Positions 18,301 through 25,730 of a DNA stretch of 32,081 nt are shown piece by piece. The position numbers and the translations under genes are program-made. Location of the stretch: positions 1 to 32,081 of IMG/VR virus record IMGVR_UViG_3300035182_000152; one strand, given 5' to 3'. Within the stretch, counting starts at the first letter, position 1. The number at the start of each line of letters is the position of its first letter. The DNA is from a virus. The notes beneath the pieces are model-generated. The model was not told the origin of the DNA, ran no database searches, and saw nothing but the letters and a program-made list of their open reading frames with translations.

Positions 18301-19806
18301 GAGGATCTGACAAAAGCCCAGCAGTACTTATTAAACGGTGCAGGCGGAGCGGATGCTTTTAATAGTAAGTTACAGTTTATCACAGATAACTTTATGACAA
18401 GTGAGCAAAAATTAGCTCCAGTATCTGCAAGAGTTAGAAATGCTTTTGCTGATATGACACCTAAAACATCAGAAATAGGCTCAGTAGCAGGATTAGGAGC
18501 TCAACTACAATCTATGGGTCTAGCAGTACCTAACACTAGAGCTGAGTTTACTAACTTACTAACTACACTTAGTGATCCTAATAATGCTCTTGGTATTACT
18601 ACAGAGAAAGGAGCAGATTTATTTAATGCATTATTAGATATTGCACCAGCCTTCGACGCTGTCGCGACGGCCCTAGAAGGAATAGCCAAAACAGTTGCTG
18701 ATATTGTAACTCGTGGTCAAGATATGATCTTCAATATGAAGATGGATGTTGCAAACCCAGAGCAAAAATATTCTTTAGTAGATCAGAAAGCTAATGATTA
18801 TAATAAAATCATGCATGATTCTACAAAAACGTTCTCTGAACAAGCAATTGCGGCCAATAGACTATTAGATACAATAAATCAAGGCTGGGGACTGCTCAAT
18901 GATGACCAAAAGAAAGAAGGACTAGCTCAGTATACTGCTAAAGTAACTGAGATCATGGCCTTTATGGAAAAACAGGGTATGTCAGCTATGGTTGATATGA
19001 CTCCTGATGGTATTGGTATCATTGGAGCTGTTAATTCCTCTAGGGATGCTATAGTATCTGCCATAAAGTCCATAGACCCGAGTTATAACCCTAAAAATGA
19101 TCCAACTTTAGCACACGCTACAGCAGATGTAATAGCTCAACATAGTATTGATAAAATCGCATCAAGTACACTAGACTTAGCAAAGATAGCAAAAAATACA
19201 TCAGTTACACCGGAGGCTGAAAAGTTACCCGAGATAGTAAAATCAGTATCTGAACAAGATCTAGCAGGTATTGATAGTATAGCTACTAAAATGGGGGAAA
19301 AATTATCCACTAGTGTTAGTTCCGCAATTGCTACTAATCCACAAATCTCGGCAGCATTAAAAAATTCTACTGATGTTGGTGCTAGAGCAGATGGTATGAC
19401 ATCAGAAAAACTACCAGCAGAGGTGGCAGGTATACTAGATCATATTAATACTTACTCATCTGCGACAATAGCTGACATTAACTCAATGGTGTCTATGTTT
19501 AGTGGTTTAGAAAAGGATATAGCTAAAGTACCTAGTAGCCCAGAGGTTGAGGCTTTCAAGCAAGATTTAGCAAGTAATAAGCAAGCACTAAAAGACCAGG
19601 AATCTACAATTGAAGCATCTAAAGCTGCAGCAACTGCTGCAGTAGCAAATTTAGCCGCAGGCACTGGAAGTTTAGCAAATGTTACTGCCGCACTACAAGG
19701 ACTAATTAGTAGTTTAGCAGCAGTAGCTAAAGAGCCTGCAAATGTAAATGTCTCTGTAAGTGTATCAGCACCTGCGGGTTCTGAGGTAGGTACTGGAGTT
19801 CACTAA
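12316..19806 (+). CDS. Tail tape measure protein (2,496 residues)
   Basis: This protein sets tail length and is later ejected towards or into the host envelope. It follows the chaperones as in lambda-like order and is by far the longest gene in the window. It is Ala-, Lys-, Glu- and Ser-rich, with long helical/coiled-coil stretches (about 350-560 and 900-1480). Hydrophobic segments, likely membrane-inserting on ejection, lie at about 300-322, 572-605 and 1585-1605. A GFLGIG-plus-Ser motif occurs twice, at about 1707 and 1755. Codon use alternates: CGT-rich at the start and near 1620-2000, AGA/ATA-rich between, suggesting a mosaic. AGAGAGG stands 8 bases before the ATG. I see no lysozyme or peptidase motif. 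The stop overlaps the next ATG. Confidence 0.93.
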   Translation: MSETVRVNIDVGDNGTTAKLNVEAAKLRSNYEGAQRAASNTKAFTSSAAARPASSALSQASEDSNLSRGVSGVTGAAGRDFAAQAQGLGGLVHVYATFAANLFAVTAAFEALSKAADVTNMVKGLDQLGAVSGQALGSMAKHITTLTDGAISLKDAMTATAQATSGGLSSEQINRLTTVAKNASQALGRDMPDALSRLTRGIVKIEPELLDELGIMAKVIPSQQAYAREVGKSVSALTDFEKRQAYAIAVITEGEKKFGAIQIDANPYSKLLASMTNLALAGAELANKVLGPIAKILAESPTALGAIMAGIAGMLLSKAIPALTQYKQVMLDSAIASGKLAKSQKDAAENFDIEGKLAAGEKAANKFRLASAAAAAEAQHILQTGGKNKLANIFNQDDFKVTESTLQSIDNEYNKVTERHMLAQAAYVKAVEEGDKKEAALAARRASNAAEQAKAISLARSKAVDSMIQSKEADNARERAADEVEKNFSRLSVGGALVKKAEDAEKAFSKMAVQANVAGNVKLGGLSYALKELKKDIEATTIELKNADGTTQSFSKVKLDPIEAGFARLKGVITAAGTAVAIVASSFQAVLVYIGIVVATFQILDSIFSSNEKQATNYSTAIDTLTESFDNIDRTLAAIENKKPLEQINAISIQASAMALKELSDSLINVTQSFKDLNKYSSGWDKAWDWIKGIFGKGSQDKLAEGMGKSVDKALLTISDPKRKEEATKSIQSLFGGEGVDISGTNIKKMMQSLSESDALAVAEKITEELKNISMESSNAASRQAEFTDAMKKGARAAADLSNSYIPTDKVSQVIIAQVESLGKLALASASSKGAVTALTEAVSSFSNLSAFPPEMATALLDHKNDIEKIGEQYATAKAEASLYTKTLTELIAKQKQLEERKSQLNSNGRSAAFIDMDSSLQAEENKLKAQIATMERAKSDANKNAQKAEEDMQEISSKFTPLISKSLLDAFNVVNKLVDQAGEKASINFSKAINDLIPGGGSVEEATRLAQEEISVQEKMLEIDRAMIIAMDTLGAKYALATAESDIKKYEGNKNSPEYKAALASRDAALGTKNLVGMSSAELKAFIDAKKDEKDQDQASLAIQKEAFQLYQKQVNLEVKSVELAGQHNVISLQGAINLLKQQESNIAADMEASKNRQVADLNSLDMLTSYSSLYNEVLEKEKLSLRLQINRTEETKAQLAYDSARQQLITLENAGASSSSIQQGRIRLSVLEQQLNTAKQIRILEDTKANQENDRARLASLKFIRDEDAKIADFQLSIENSNIDLDRKRLDSANSLYTLNQEMYNAELRALDIKAEKLRYNNELMKLENRKADVIDPKQQQLDRLDASIKAGTEEVGSQSPEFMAQQISEASILRTEISKLTDTYNADAEALSISNKNKLTSIGIDYKAKEEVRALNDLLAAQTGIVEGLSAVFGTLGTSIGNVVDAFFKMSNAQDKLDKGKAHDDEELRKKAAANEFKTKEEEIKAFEKVETKYRTDSIKNELTGYAKIAEGVKGLFSEKTAAYKVFNAFEVGLHVAKLGMDIAEITSAWAKASQENAATLSTIPVNAQGALTKALNNVFPYNLIAFAVVAAMLASIGSMSGGGGAAPAIPQEATAQYRQEQQGTGTVLGDSTAHSNSIAKGIDILSAHSFEMLDYTHGMLTALKSIDKGMSGLANALVKVGGITGVNGKSAFGTVESSSSSPGFLGIGASSSSTSITDTGIQLQGTVKQLSEMNGIIKQYETTVTQWTKSGFLGIGSSSGTSVNTQFKDIIDNGTKKQVSMIFSGMRESIVEGMKLLSFSSKDIADLLSRVDAINFVGDALSVSLKGLSGDDIKNALNGVFSAAFDKMVGTVAPWAVKFQKVGEGLGETFIRLASDARTLNMSLEAAGMGVNSFNIQFEKGHPKDTVKYASQAQLTELDSASTEHAALEAKVKKLKEGGLFSLRGIVDVTDDSVLTEYNSVLAKAQDDLAKSDARLAAAQKAVGDATTSWAEDLTKAQQYLLNGAGGADAFNSKLQFITDNFMTSEQKLAPVSARVRNAFADMTPKTSEIGSVAGLGAQLQSMGLAVPNTRAEFTNLLTTLSDPNNALGITTEKGADLFNALLDIAPAFDAVATALEGIAKTVADIVTRGQDMIFNMKMDVANPEQKYSLVDQKANDYNKIMHDSTKTFSEQAIAANRLLDTINQGWGLLNDDQKKEGLAQYTAKVTEIMAFMEKQGMSAMVDMTPDGIGIIGAVNSSRDAIVSAIKSIDPSYNPKNDPTLAHATADVIAQHSIDKIASSTLDLAKIAKNTSVTPEAEKLPEIVKSVSEQDLAGIDSIATKMGEKLSTSVSSAIATNPQISAALKNSTDVGARADGMTSEKLPAEVAGILDHINTYSSATIADINSMVSMFSGLEKDIAKVPSSPEVEAFKQDLASNKQALKDQESTIEASKAAATAAVANLAAGTGSLANVTAALQGLISSLAAVAKEPANVNVSVSVSAPAGSEVGTGVH

Positions 19807-20357
19807 TGAAAACACTAACAACTGCATATTCATCTGTAGTTACTGCAACAAAAACTCTACCAGGATATTTAGTAGAGATTATAATGCCTACTACCTATTT
19901 AAGATTTTCCTCAATAGGTGATGTTACCTGGAAAGGAAATTATTTTATAGGTAGTAGTATAAAGGTTTCTGGAATTTCTTCAAATCCTGGTGGAAATTCC
20001 ACCGGAAACCTTTCTCTTAGCCCAGATCCCTCAGACCCAAATATACTAGTAGGGTACGCTCTCAACTCTAATGAGGGATTTATGGGTAGAGAGATTAGGA
20101 TTTGGTCATTTGATAGTACTCTAGTAGGTAGTACTACTACTGGAGTACTAGAAACGGCTGATGCCATACCTATATTTTCAGGAATAGGGGATAATGTAAG
20201 TATAGATAAGCTAGAAATTACTATTAGTCTATCATCTAGTAGTATTACTTATCTATATGCCCCTAGAGTTAAGATATGTAAAGCAAGTGGTTTCAATTTT
20301 ATTCAACCTAAAGGTCTGCGTATTCCTTGGGGTAACGAAGTATTTGTATTGGAGTAA
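19806..20357 (+). CDS. Minor tail/distal tail protein (gpL or DUF2163-like, putative)
   Basis: The ATG overlaps the tape measure stop in TAATG, indicating coupled translation. The 183 residues contain LPGYLVEIIMP, then a beta-rich centre with a DVTWKGNYFIG turn and SGISSNPGG, and end with KICKASGFNFIQPKGLRIPWGNEVF. The order (PG.L.EI, TW.G, closing C..GF and WGNEV) resembles DUF2163/gpL-type proteins that sit under the tape measure and around the tail hub. The family is proposed, not proven. It is the first of two small genes placed between the tape measure and the J-like hub, where lambda has gpM, L, K and I. Confidence 0.6.
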   Translation: MKTLTTAYSSVVTATKTLPGYLVEIIMPTTYLRFSSIGDVTWKGNYFIGSSIKVSGISSNPGGNSTGNLSLSPDPSDPNILVGYALNSNEGFMGREIRIWSFDSTLVGSTTTGVLETADAIPIFSGIGDNVSIDKLEITISLSSSSITYLYAPRVKICKASGFNFIQPKGLRIPWGNEVFVLE

Positions 20358-20360
20358 TCA

Positions 20361-20687
20361 ATGGCAGTCTACCCAACATTTGGACAGGATATTAGTTCAA
20401 CAGAAACACTACTAGATGATATTCAAGTAGACCGTGCCTCTAATGGGCGCATACGTTTACGTGGGTTTTATGCCTCATCAGTAAAAGAGTATACAGTAGT
20501 ACATACATTAACAACAACTGATAAGGATATACTGGAAACTTTCTATAATACGAATAGAAATACTAGTTTTACTTTTACTTGGGTACCTGATAATAGTTCT
20601 CATACTTGTATGTTTAGTGGAGCACCTGCATATACTATAATTGGCCCAGGTTTCTGGACTGTTACTACTAAATTGGTGGTGGTATAA
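20361..20687 (+). CDS. Minor tail tip protein (gpM-like, putative)
   Basis: The 108-residue protein opens with YPTFGQDIS, has a DRASNGRIRLRGFYA segment near 24-38, YTVVHTLTTTDKDILETFY near 44-62, an FTFTWVPD strand and a closing GFWTVTTKLVVV. This looks like the small beta-barrel proteins (gpM-like) at the tail tip, which often recur beside the J protein. It starts three bases after the previous stop with a GGAG 8 bases upstream of the ATG, and its own stop is one base before the hub start, so all these genes are packed in one operon. The name is positional. Confidence 0.55.
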   Translation: MAVYPTFGQDISSTETLLDDIQVDRASNGRIRLRGFYASSVKEYTVVHTLTTTDKDILETFYNTNRNTSFTFTWVPDNSSHTCMFSGAPAYTIIGPGFWTVTTKLVVV

Positions 20688-20688
20688 T

Positions 20689-23286
20689 ATGTTATATTTA
20701 CCAAGCGTAAGTTGGGCTACAACAAATAAAGATGTACCATCAAAAGATACAGTAAATTCTACTGCTACAGATCCTAATGATACTCAATTAACAGTAGCTG
20801 CTGCAAATGCACCTATTCCTATTATATATGGCACTGTACGATTAGGTCCTAAAATTGCATATGTAGCTCCAAAGGATTCAAGTCTAGTAATACTTGCGGT
20901 ATGGGGGCATGGAGAAACAGACAGTAGTATAGCACCCACGTTCACTGTAGATGATAAACCTTTACCAGCAGGTATAAGTATATCACACTATTATGGAACT
21001 CAAACACAATCAGTTGATACTAATATGGCATCAGCTTTAGCTGGGTATACAGATACACTACCTGGTATAACTTATTCAGTTATAACTGTACCCTCTGGCA
21101 CAAGTGCTGGATTTCCAAGAATCAATGCACTAATTAGAGGGCAAAAGGTATATGATCCTAGACTAGATAGTACAAATGGAGGCAGTGGGCCTCAAAGAGC
21201 TAATACTCCTAGTACTTGGGCCTATTCAGATAATCCAGCACTCTGTTTAGCTGATTTTATAACTAATAGTACCTATGGGGTGGGACTTCAAGTAGATTGG
21301 GCAAGTGTAATACTTACTGCTAATTTTAATGATACTATGGTTGGAACCCCAGCGGAAAAATCTAGAACGTTAAATTTAGCTATAGAATCCCCACAAACGT
21401 GTGAAGCTTGGTTAGAAACCCTTAGACTATATGCTAGTTGCTGGTTAGTACGTTCTGGAGATGTTATTAAACTAGTACCGGATATGCCAGGCTCTTCAGT
21501 ATATACTTTTGATCATGATAGTGGCAATATTAAAGATATACTTAATATCAAAAAACGTGGTATACTAAATACTCCTAACGTAATGATAATAAATTATACT
21601 GATACTACTACTATACCGTATAAAAGCAATGATGTAACTATAGATAATAGTGGATTAGCAGGCAGAAAAGAAAGTTCAATAAGTCTACCTGGTATCAATA
21701 GGTATTCACAGGGGTATAGAGAAGCAGTTGAACGGTATAATAAGCTTACTCTAAATGATCTGACTTTCGATCTTGATGTCTTTGATGTAGGTATTCAATT
21801 TGAGATAGGTGATATAGTTGGAGTTAAGCATCCAATTGGTATTGCAGATCAGTCTGGTAATGCTAAATTAATGCGCATAATGGGCATTAACTCTAATAGT
21901 GCAGGTAGATATACCTTAAATTTAACTGAGTATGATCCGGCTGTTTATTCTAATATAGTTAATCCAGAACCTACTTGGGATGATACTTCTTTTATAGACC
22001 CTACTAATCCTCCCGCAGTAACTGGACTTACTGCGGTAGAAGAGGTATATCAACTAGAGAATGGTACTTGGGCTAGTCGTATAAAGGCAACTTGGGCATC
22101 AGCAATAAATTATCCCTATTTATCAACTTATTTAGTAGAGTTAACTCAAGCAGGCGAGTTAATAGATACAAAAAGAATTAGAGAACAAACCTATAGATCT
22201 GCTACACTTAAAGAGGGTCTTGAATACGTCATTAAAGTAGCTATTATTAGTAGTATTGGTAGTATTGGTACTTGGGCTCAGTATAATGTAATTGCCAAAG
22301 GTAAATACTTAATACCTAGTAATGTACCTAGTGTATCTGCATTTGAAGCCGGTGGTACTGTATATATCTCATGGACACCGGCAATTGACATAGACATCTG
22401 GCGGTACGAGGTACGCTATGGAGCTATCGGAGTAGCTTGGGAATCAACATTGCTTATTGATCGCGTCGATGCCTTGCGCCTTACGTCAGATCAGATACCT
22501 GTTGGCACGTGGACGATCCACGTCAAAGCAGTGGATTCGGTGGGGCAGTACAGCACAACAGCAGCTACCGCAAATGTTACCGTCACTAGCGATGCAGCAG
22601 CATTTCTAGTTGCCAGTTATGATCATACCAATCCGACATTAACTAATATGGCTAGTTACACTATTAACCCAACAGACACAAATAGTTACGCAGTAACGGA
22701 AGATGGAGTGATGGCATCCACCAAGTTTCCAAATACGGCAAGTAGCTATGGAAATATTGCAGCTACTTACCATAATAGTGTGACAAGCACATGGCTTGGT
22801 GAAGCAGAGGACTTCGGCTTGGTGCTTAGTGGACAGTGGACTGGAACGGCTACGGTAGCTGATATTTCTGGATCGCATATTAGTTATCTTGGAAACTCAC
22901 TTGACAACTCGACATGGAATTATCCAGCTGGGCTAAGCCAGAAACTCAATGCCAGATTCGCCAAGATGAAGCATGAGTCTCTGACCACCAGCACCCTAAA
23001 AGTCACAATACCAACTCAGAATATCCGAGTAGATGCCGTCCCGCGCGAAGAAGTAGGCACAGGCACTAGTAGCTCATCTGGCCCGGTAACTATCACACTA
23101 GCGAATCAATACGTGGCGGTGAAAAAAATTACTATAACCCCACAGGGAACAACTGCAAGATCATCTACCTATGATAACATTATCATCGGCGGGAGCGCAG
23201 GAGCAACAACTTTTGACGTTTACGTCTTTGACCAATCCGGGGCAAAAATAGCCTCACCGTTCCGCTATGAATGGCAGGGAGTATAA
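20689..23286 (+). CDS. Tail hub/host specificity protein (lambda J-like) with fibronectin III domains
   Basis: The 865-residue protein forms the tail tip hub and probably touches the receptor. The N-terminal part includes ANAPIPIIYGTVRLG near 43-57 and the typical ADFITNSTYGVGLQ..WAS region near 187-206 of J-like proteins. Two FN3-like domains follow, about 440-542 and 543-640, then a C-terminal region that is likely receptor-facing. The start at 20689 is preferred over 20641 because it follows the previous stop by one base and avoids overlap; GGTGG is upstream. From about 22375 (residue 562, inside the second FN3) composition and codon use change abruptly: 57% GC in the line at 22501 against 37% at 22201. 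This indicates an acquired 3' end. Confidence 0.85.
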   Translation: MLYLPSVSWATTNKDVPSKDTVNSTATDPNDTQLTVAAANAPIPIIYGTVRLGPKIAYVAPKDSSLVILAVWGHGETDSSIAPTFTVDDKPLPAGISISHYYGTQTQSVDTNMASALAGYTDTLPGITYSVITVPSGTSAGFPRINALIRGQKVYDPRLDSTNGGSGPQRANTPSTWAYSDNPALCLADFITNSTYGVGLQVDWASVILTANFNDTMVGTPAEKSRTLNLAIESPQTCEAWLETLRLYASCWLVRSGDVIKLVPDMPGSSVYTFDHDSGNIKDILNIKKRGILNTPNVMIINYTDTTTIPYKSNDVTIDNSGLAGRKESSISLPGINRYSQGYREAVERYNKLTLNDLTFDLDVFDVGIQFEIGDIVGVKHPIGIADQSGNAKLMRIMGINSNSAGRYTLNLTEYDPAVYSNIVNPEPTWDDTSFIDPTNPPAVTGLTAVEEVYQLENGTWASRIKATWASAINYPYLSTYLVELTQAGELIDTKRIREQTYRSATLKEGLEYVIKVAIISSIGSIGTWAQYNVIAKGKYLIPSNVPSVSAFEAGGTVYISWTPAIDIDIWRYEVRYGAIGVAWESTLLIDRVDALRLTSDQIPVGTWTIHVKAVDSVGQYSTTAATANVTVTSDAAAFLVASYDHTNPTLTNMASYTINPTDTNSYAVTEDGVMASTKFPNTASSYGNIAATYHNSVTSTWLGEAEDFGLVLSGQWTGTATVADISGSHISYLGNSLDNSTWNYPAGLSQKLNARFAKMKHESLTTSTLKVTIPTQNIRVDAVPREEVGTGTSSSSGPVTITLANQYVAVKKITITPQGTTARSSTYDNIIIGGSAGATTFDVYVFDQSGAKIASPFRYEWQGV

Positions 23287-23655
23287 ATGGCATACACACT
23301 TTTCGATCCAACTACCCCAGATGCGACAACCCAGACGCTCACGCAGATGGGGCAATCCGAGAGGAATAATCTCAAGGCAGTACGTGACGCCTGCATCATG
23401 GGTGGGGGGTTTTATGGATTCAACCTTGCCGTATCTGGCGGCACGGCTGACCAGCCTGCACTGCTCACCTATACAAAAGGCACTGAGAAGATCAAGGCCG
23501 CGCTGACGTGGGGCACAACAGGAGGTGAAGCCGGGAGTGTAACTGTGGCAGTTTATAGTTACTCGTCGGATTCCGGCAACACGTGGGCAACGATTGGCAC
23601 AAAGACAATCACCTATGATGCTAACGCAAACGTAACAGCAACAACTTGGAGTTAA
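23287..23655 (+). CDS. Small tail-associated protein, GC-rich block
   Basis: The 122-residue protein starts FDPTTPDATTQTLTQMGQSERNNL, then a Gly-rich segment, then a beta-rich part (KIKAALTWGTTGGEAGSVTVAVYSYSSDSG, about 69-98) ending ANANVTATTWS. Proteins of this style follow J-type genes in many siphophages and prophages and are presumed virion or tail tip components, but I know no assigned function. AGGGAG stands 6 bases before the ATG, which begins one base after the hub stop. Like the end of the hub gene, it is GC-richer than the genome background, so the two probably moved together. Confidence 0.75.
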   Translation: MAYTLFDPTTPDATTQTLTQMGQSERNNLKAVRDACIMGGGFYGFNLAVSGGTADQPALLTYTKGTEKIKAALTWGTTGGEAGSVTVAVYSYSSDSGNTWATIGTKTITYDANANVTATTWS

Positions 23656-23658
23656 TAA

Positions 23659-24096
23659 ATGATTGATTTTCTATTAGGCGTACCCGGCAAACTCGCCACC
23701 ATCATCGGATGGTTTACTAACTACTGGACGGCGGCGCGGGCAGCGAAGATTGATTATCTTGATGCCACTATCAGTAGTCGCGCACCAGCATCAACAGCAG
23801 TCAGTAATGCAAATTACACTGCTGGAAGGGCCGCTTTGCTGGATGGAATTATCCAGAATAGTGTAATAAATTCGATTCAAACAGGCACAACCATTGTTAA
23901 GACGGCAGCCGGCATTGGCTATACTGTTGACTTGACCATATCGGCTGTAAATGTCAGCAAGTGTTTTGTCTTTGTCCAAGGACAATCAAGTCAGGCATGG
24001 GGATATATGTCGAGCACAACAAACTTGCACATAGAAAGTATAACTGCTGTTAATACCACAGGTGGATTGCGCTGGTGGGTAGTGGAGTTTAAATAA
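23659..24096 (+). CDS. Tail fibre-associated small protein, GC-rich block
   Basis: The 145-residue protein opens with a hydrophobic stretch (FLLGVPGKLATIIGWFTNYW, residues 4-22), then a repeat-like segment: AARAAKIDYLDATISSRA followed by YTAGRAALLDGI. This R-A-A-K-I/L-D-x-L/I-D unit occurs in phage tail fibre proteins and may help trimerisation. The rest is beta-rich and ends in RWWVVEFK. GGAG lies 8 bases upstream of the ATG, in the gap after the previous stop. No enzyme motif is seen. It is the last gene of the GC-rich block; composition returns to AT-rich at its stop. Confidence 0.7.
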   Translation: MIDFLLGVPGKLATIIGWFTNYWTAARAAKIDYLDATISSRAPASTAVSNANYTAGRAALLDGIIQNSVINSIQTGTTIVKTAAGIGYTVDLTISAVNVSKCFVFVQGQSSQAWGYMSSTTNLHIESITAVNTTGGLRWWVVEFK

Positions 24097-24192
24097 ATGA
24101 CTAAGTATCAAATTATCCAATCAGGCGGCATATTTGATTTTGAAACCAGTACACTTATCCAACTAGATCATACTACATTGGAGTTCAAATAA
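24097..24192 (+). CDS. 31-residue peptide resembling the start of the next tail gene
   Basis: The frame runs from ATG at 24097, directly after the previous stop, to TAA at 24190-24192, with GGAG 11 bases upstream. Its YQIIQSGGIFDFETSTLI mirrors YQLLDEGVFDLSSKTII at the start of the following protein, and its end (LEFK) mirrors the end of the previous one (VEFK). It looks like a short duplicate or recombination scar kept between two modules, though it may still be translated as part of the chain of overlapping genes. Confidence 0.55.
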   Translation: MTKYQIIQSGGIFDFETSTLIQLDHTTLEFK

Positions 24193-24758
24193 TGGGGCCA
24201 TATCAATTATTAGATGAAGGTGTATTCGACCTATCATCAAAAACTATAATAAAAAGAGGCCAGCCAGGATGGTCAGATTACCAGACCTGGCTGACTCAAG
24301 GAGGAGTCCTTCTACCGAAGGACTCCCTTGGTCAGCTAGATCTAGTAACTGCTAAAGCCAATAGGACTGCTGAGATTGATTCATACGCTGCATCACTAAG
24401 AAATAAAATCATTGCTGGGCGTAGTGCGGGGGAAATGGCTGCTTGGACAATTAAACTATTCGATGCAATGGCAGTACTAGCTGCTCAACCTAGCCCATTT
24501 ACTCCAATCTTAGCAACTCTGCGAACTACTTTAGGTTTACCAGTAACACCTAATAGTTATAATCATGCTATTGCCATGATTAGAGGTATTACAGAAACTG
24601 AACATGCTACCAAAGTTGTAACTCAAGCAGTGCCATTCCTAGCAGCCGAAGCCGCAATTGATGGTACTAGAGGTAAGCACAATGATGCAATTAATGCAAT
24701 GTTAACAGTACCAGAAATAATTACTTATGATTGGTCTGTAGGATGGCCAGCTTTATGA
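24192..24758 (+). CDS. Tail fibre accessory protein (DUF4376-like, putative)
   Basis: The 188-residue protein begins in a TAATG overlap with the short upstream frame. Its N-terminus (YQLLDEGVFDLSSKTII, then W.DYQTWLTQGG) matches the pattern of tail fibre-adjacent proteins such as assembly or attachment chaperones. The remainder is helical, and the end (HNDAINAMLTVPEIITYDWSVGWP) resembles the DUF4376 tail. It probably supports fibre assembly or attachment; this is inference from pattern and place. It overlaps the next gene by an ATGA, so production of the hydrolase is coupled to it. Confidence 0.6.
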   Translation: MGPYQLLDEGVFDLSSKTIIKRGQPGWSDYQTWLTQGGVLLPKDSLGQLDLVTAKANRTAEIDSYAASLRNKIIAGRSAGEMAAWTIKLFDAMAVLAAQPSPFTPILATLRTTLGLPVTPNSYNHAIAMIRGITETEHATKVVTQAVPFLAAEAAIDGTRGKHNDAINAMLTVPEIITYDWSVGWPAL

Positions 24759-25246
24759 AATATATAGAGTATAGATCTAAAATTAAATCAGGTGACTTGC
24801 TAGCTTGGAGTCATAGATCTTGGAAAACTTGGTACGATATTAAAATACAACTAGTACGTATCTTTACTCAATCCGAGTATAGCCACGTAGGAGTTGCATG
24901 GGTATATCAAGATAGAGTATTTGTTATTGAGTCTGTTACCCCATTTGTACGCATTGTACCACTTAGTAATTTACTACCATGCTATGTTATTAGCATGAAC
25001 TTAGCATGGAGTAAAGAAACAGAAAACTTAGCTGTGGGGATGGTGGGCAAAGCCGGGTATTCACAGTTAGAAGCAATAAAAGCTTATTTTGGTAAAAATA
25101 AAGACCCTAATGCTTGGGAGTGCGCTGAGTTTGTACAAAAAATATACCATTCAGAAAATATTAATCTAGATTGTAGAGATGTACCAGCTGATCTAGTATT
25201 AGCAGCCCAGAAAAGGTTTGGTCCCACTGTATACTTAGAGGAATAG
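24755..25246 (+). CDS. Permuted NlpC/P60-like (YiiX/YebB-type) hydrolase
   Basis: The 163-residue protein has SGDLLAWSH at 12-20, a histidine in EYSHVGVAW (H44), an acidic position in VFVIES (E59) and a cysteine in WECAEFVQ (C123). His before Glu before Cys is the order of circularly permuted papain-fold enzymes such as YiiX/YebB, which act on peptidoglycan peptides, lipids or amides. The start at 24755 (ATGA overlap) is preferred to 24731, which would run deeper into the preceding gene. No gpK-like tail hydrolase is seen between the tape measure and the hub, so this may be the tail-associated hydrolase, or part of lysis with the two membrane proteins that follow. No signal peptide is visible. 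Confidence 0.72.
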   Translation: MKYIEYRSKIKSGDLLAWSHRSWKTWYDIKIQLVRIFTQSEYSHVGVAWVYQDRVFVIESVTPFVRIVPLSNLLPCYVISMNLAWSKETENLAVGMVGKAGYSQLEAIKAYFGKNKDPNAWECAEFVQKIYHSENINLDCRDVPADLVLAAQKRFGPTVYLEE

Positions 25247-25247
25247 C

Positions 25248-25730
25248 ATGATAGAGCGAAGAAAACATAATCGTATGTTAAAAGTAGTTAAGTATAGGTG
25301 GAATCAGTTACTTTGGCATACAGATTTAATGGCAGTAAGATTTATACTTGCTATAGGAGCCATTTCCTGGGGCTTAGCAATGTTATGTAACCCTAACACA
25401 TTGGTAATATCTAATATGTTAGTAATAATGCCATCATTTGCTTGGGCTATATTATGGATATTACAGGGGTCTATCATGCTCTGGTCATTAATCTGGGATA
25501 AAAGGCCCAGATTAACGCTATGGGTAGATGCAGTATTAGGTACACTATTATGGTCTGTATCTACTATAGCCTGCTTACTATATCAATACCCAGAAGTAGT
25601 AACACTAGAAACAATTATGGAGTACTATAGAGTACCTCCTAGTCTTGTACCTAATATAGGACTAGCTTTAGCGTCCTGGTGGGTATTAGTTAGGCACTAT
25701 ACGAAAGGAGATACTGATGCCAACTTTTGA
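25248..25730 (+). CDS. Membrane protein with about four transmembrane segments
   Basis: The 160-residue protein has a basic N-terminus (IERRKHNRMLKVVKYRW) and hydrophobic stretches at roughly 29-47, 53-83 (long, perhaps two segments), 91-114 and 130-147. AGAGGA stands 6 bases before the ATG, one base after the hydrolase stop. The composition is rich in Trp and Leu. I do not recognise a family. Being between a hydrolase and a one-segment coiled-coil membrane protein, it could be a holin, antiholin or superinfection-exclusion factor, but this rests only on topology and context. Its end overlaps the next gene by 14 bases in another frame. Confidence 0.7.
   Translation: MIERRKHNRMLKVVKYRWNQLLWHTDLMAVRFILAIGAISWGLAMLCNPNTLVISNMLVIMPSFAWAILWILQGSIMLWSLIWDKRPRLTLWVDAVLGTLLWSVSTIACLLYQYPEVVTLETIMEYYRVPPSLVPNIGLALASWWVLVRHYTKGDTDANF

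Noticed and set aside
13044-19664. Several minus-strand frames inside the tape measure gene
   Set aside because: All are low-complexity Ser/Ala/Leu translations opposite a clear coding gene; they lack ribosome sites and promoters.
20641-20688. Upstream start for the tail hub gene
   Set aside because: It would overlap the previous gene by 47 bases and add a hydrophobic run from another frame; ATG at 20689 fits the gene chain.
24731-24754. Upstream start for the permuted NlpC/P60-like gene
   Set aside because: The ATGA overlap start at 24755 agrees with the neighbouring gene style and leads directly to the conserved region.
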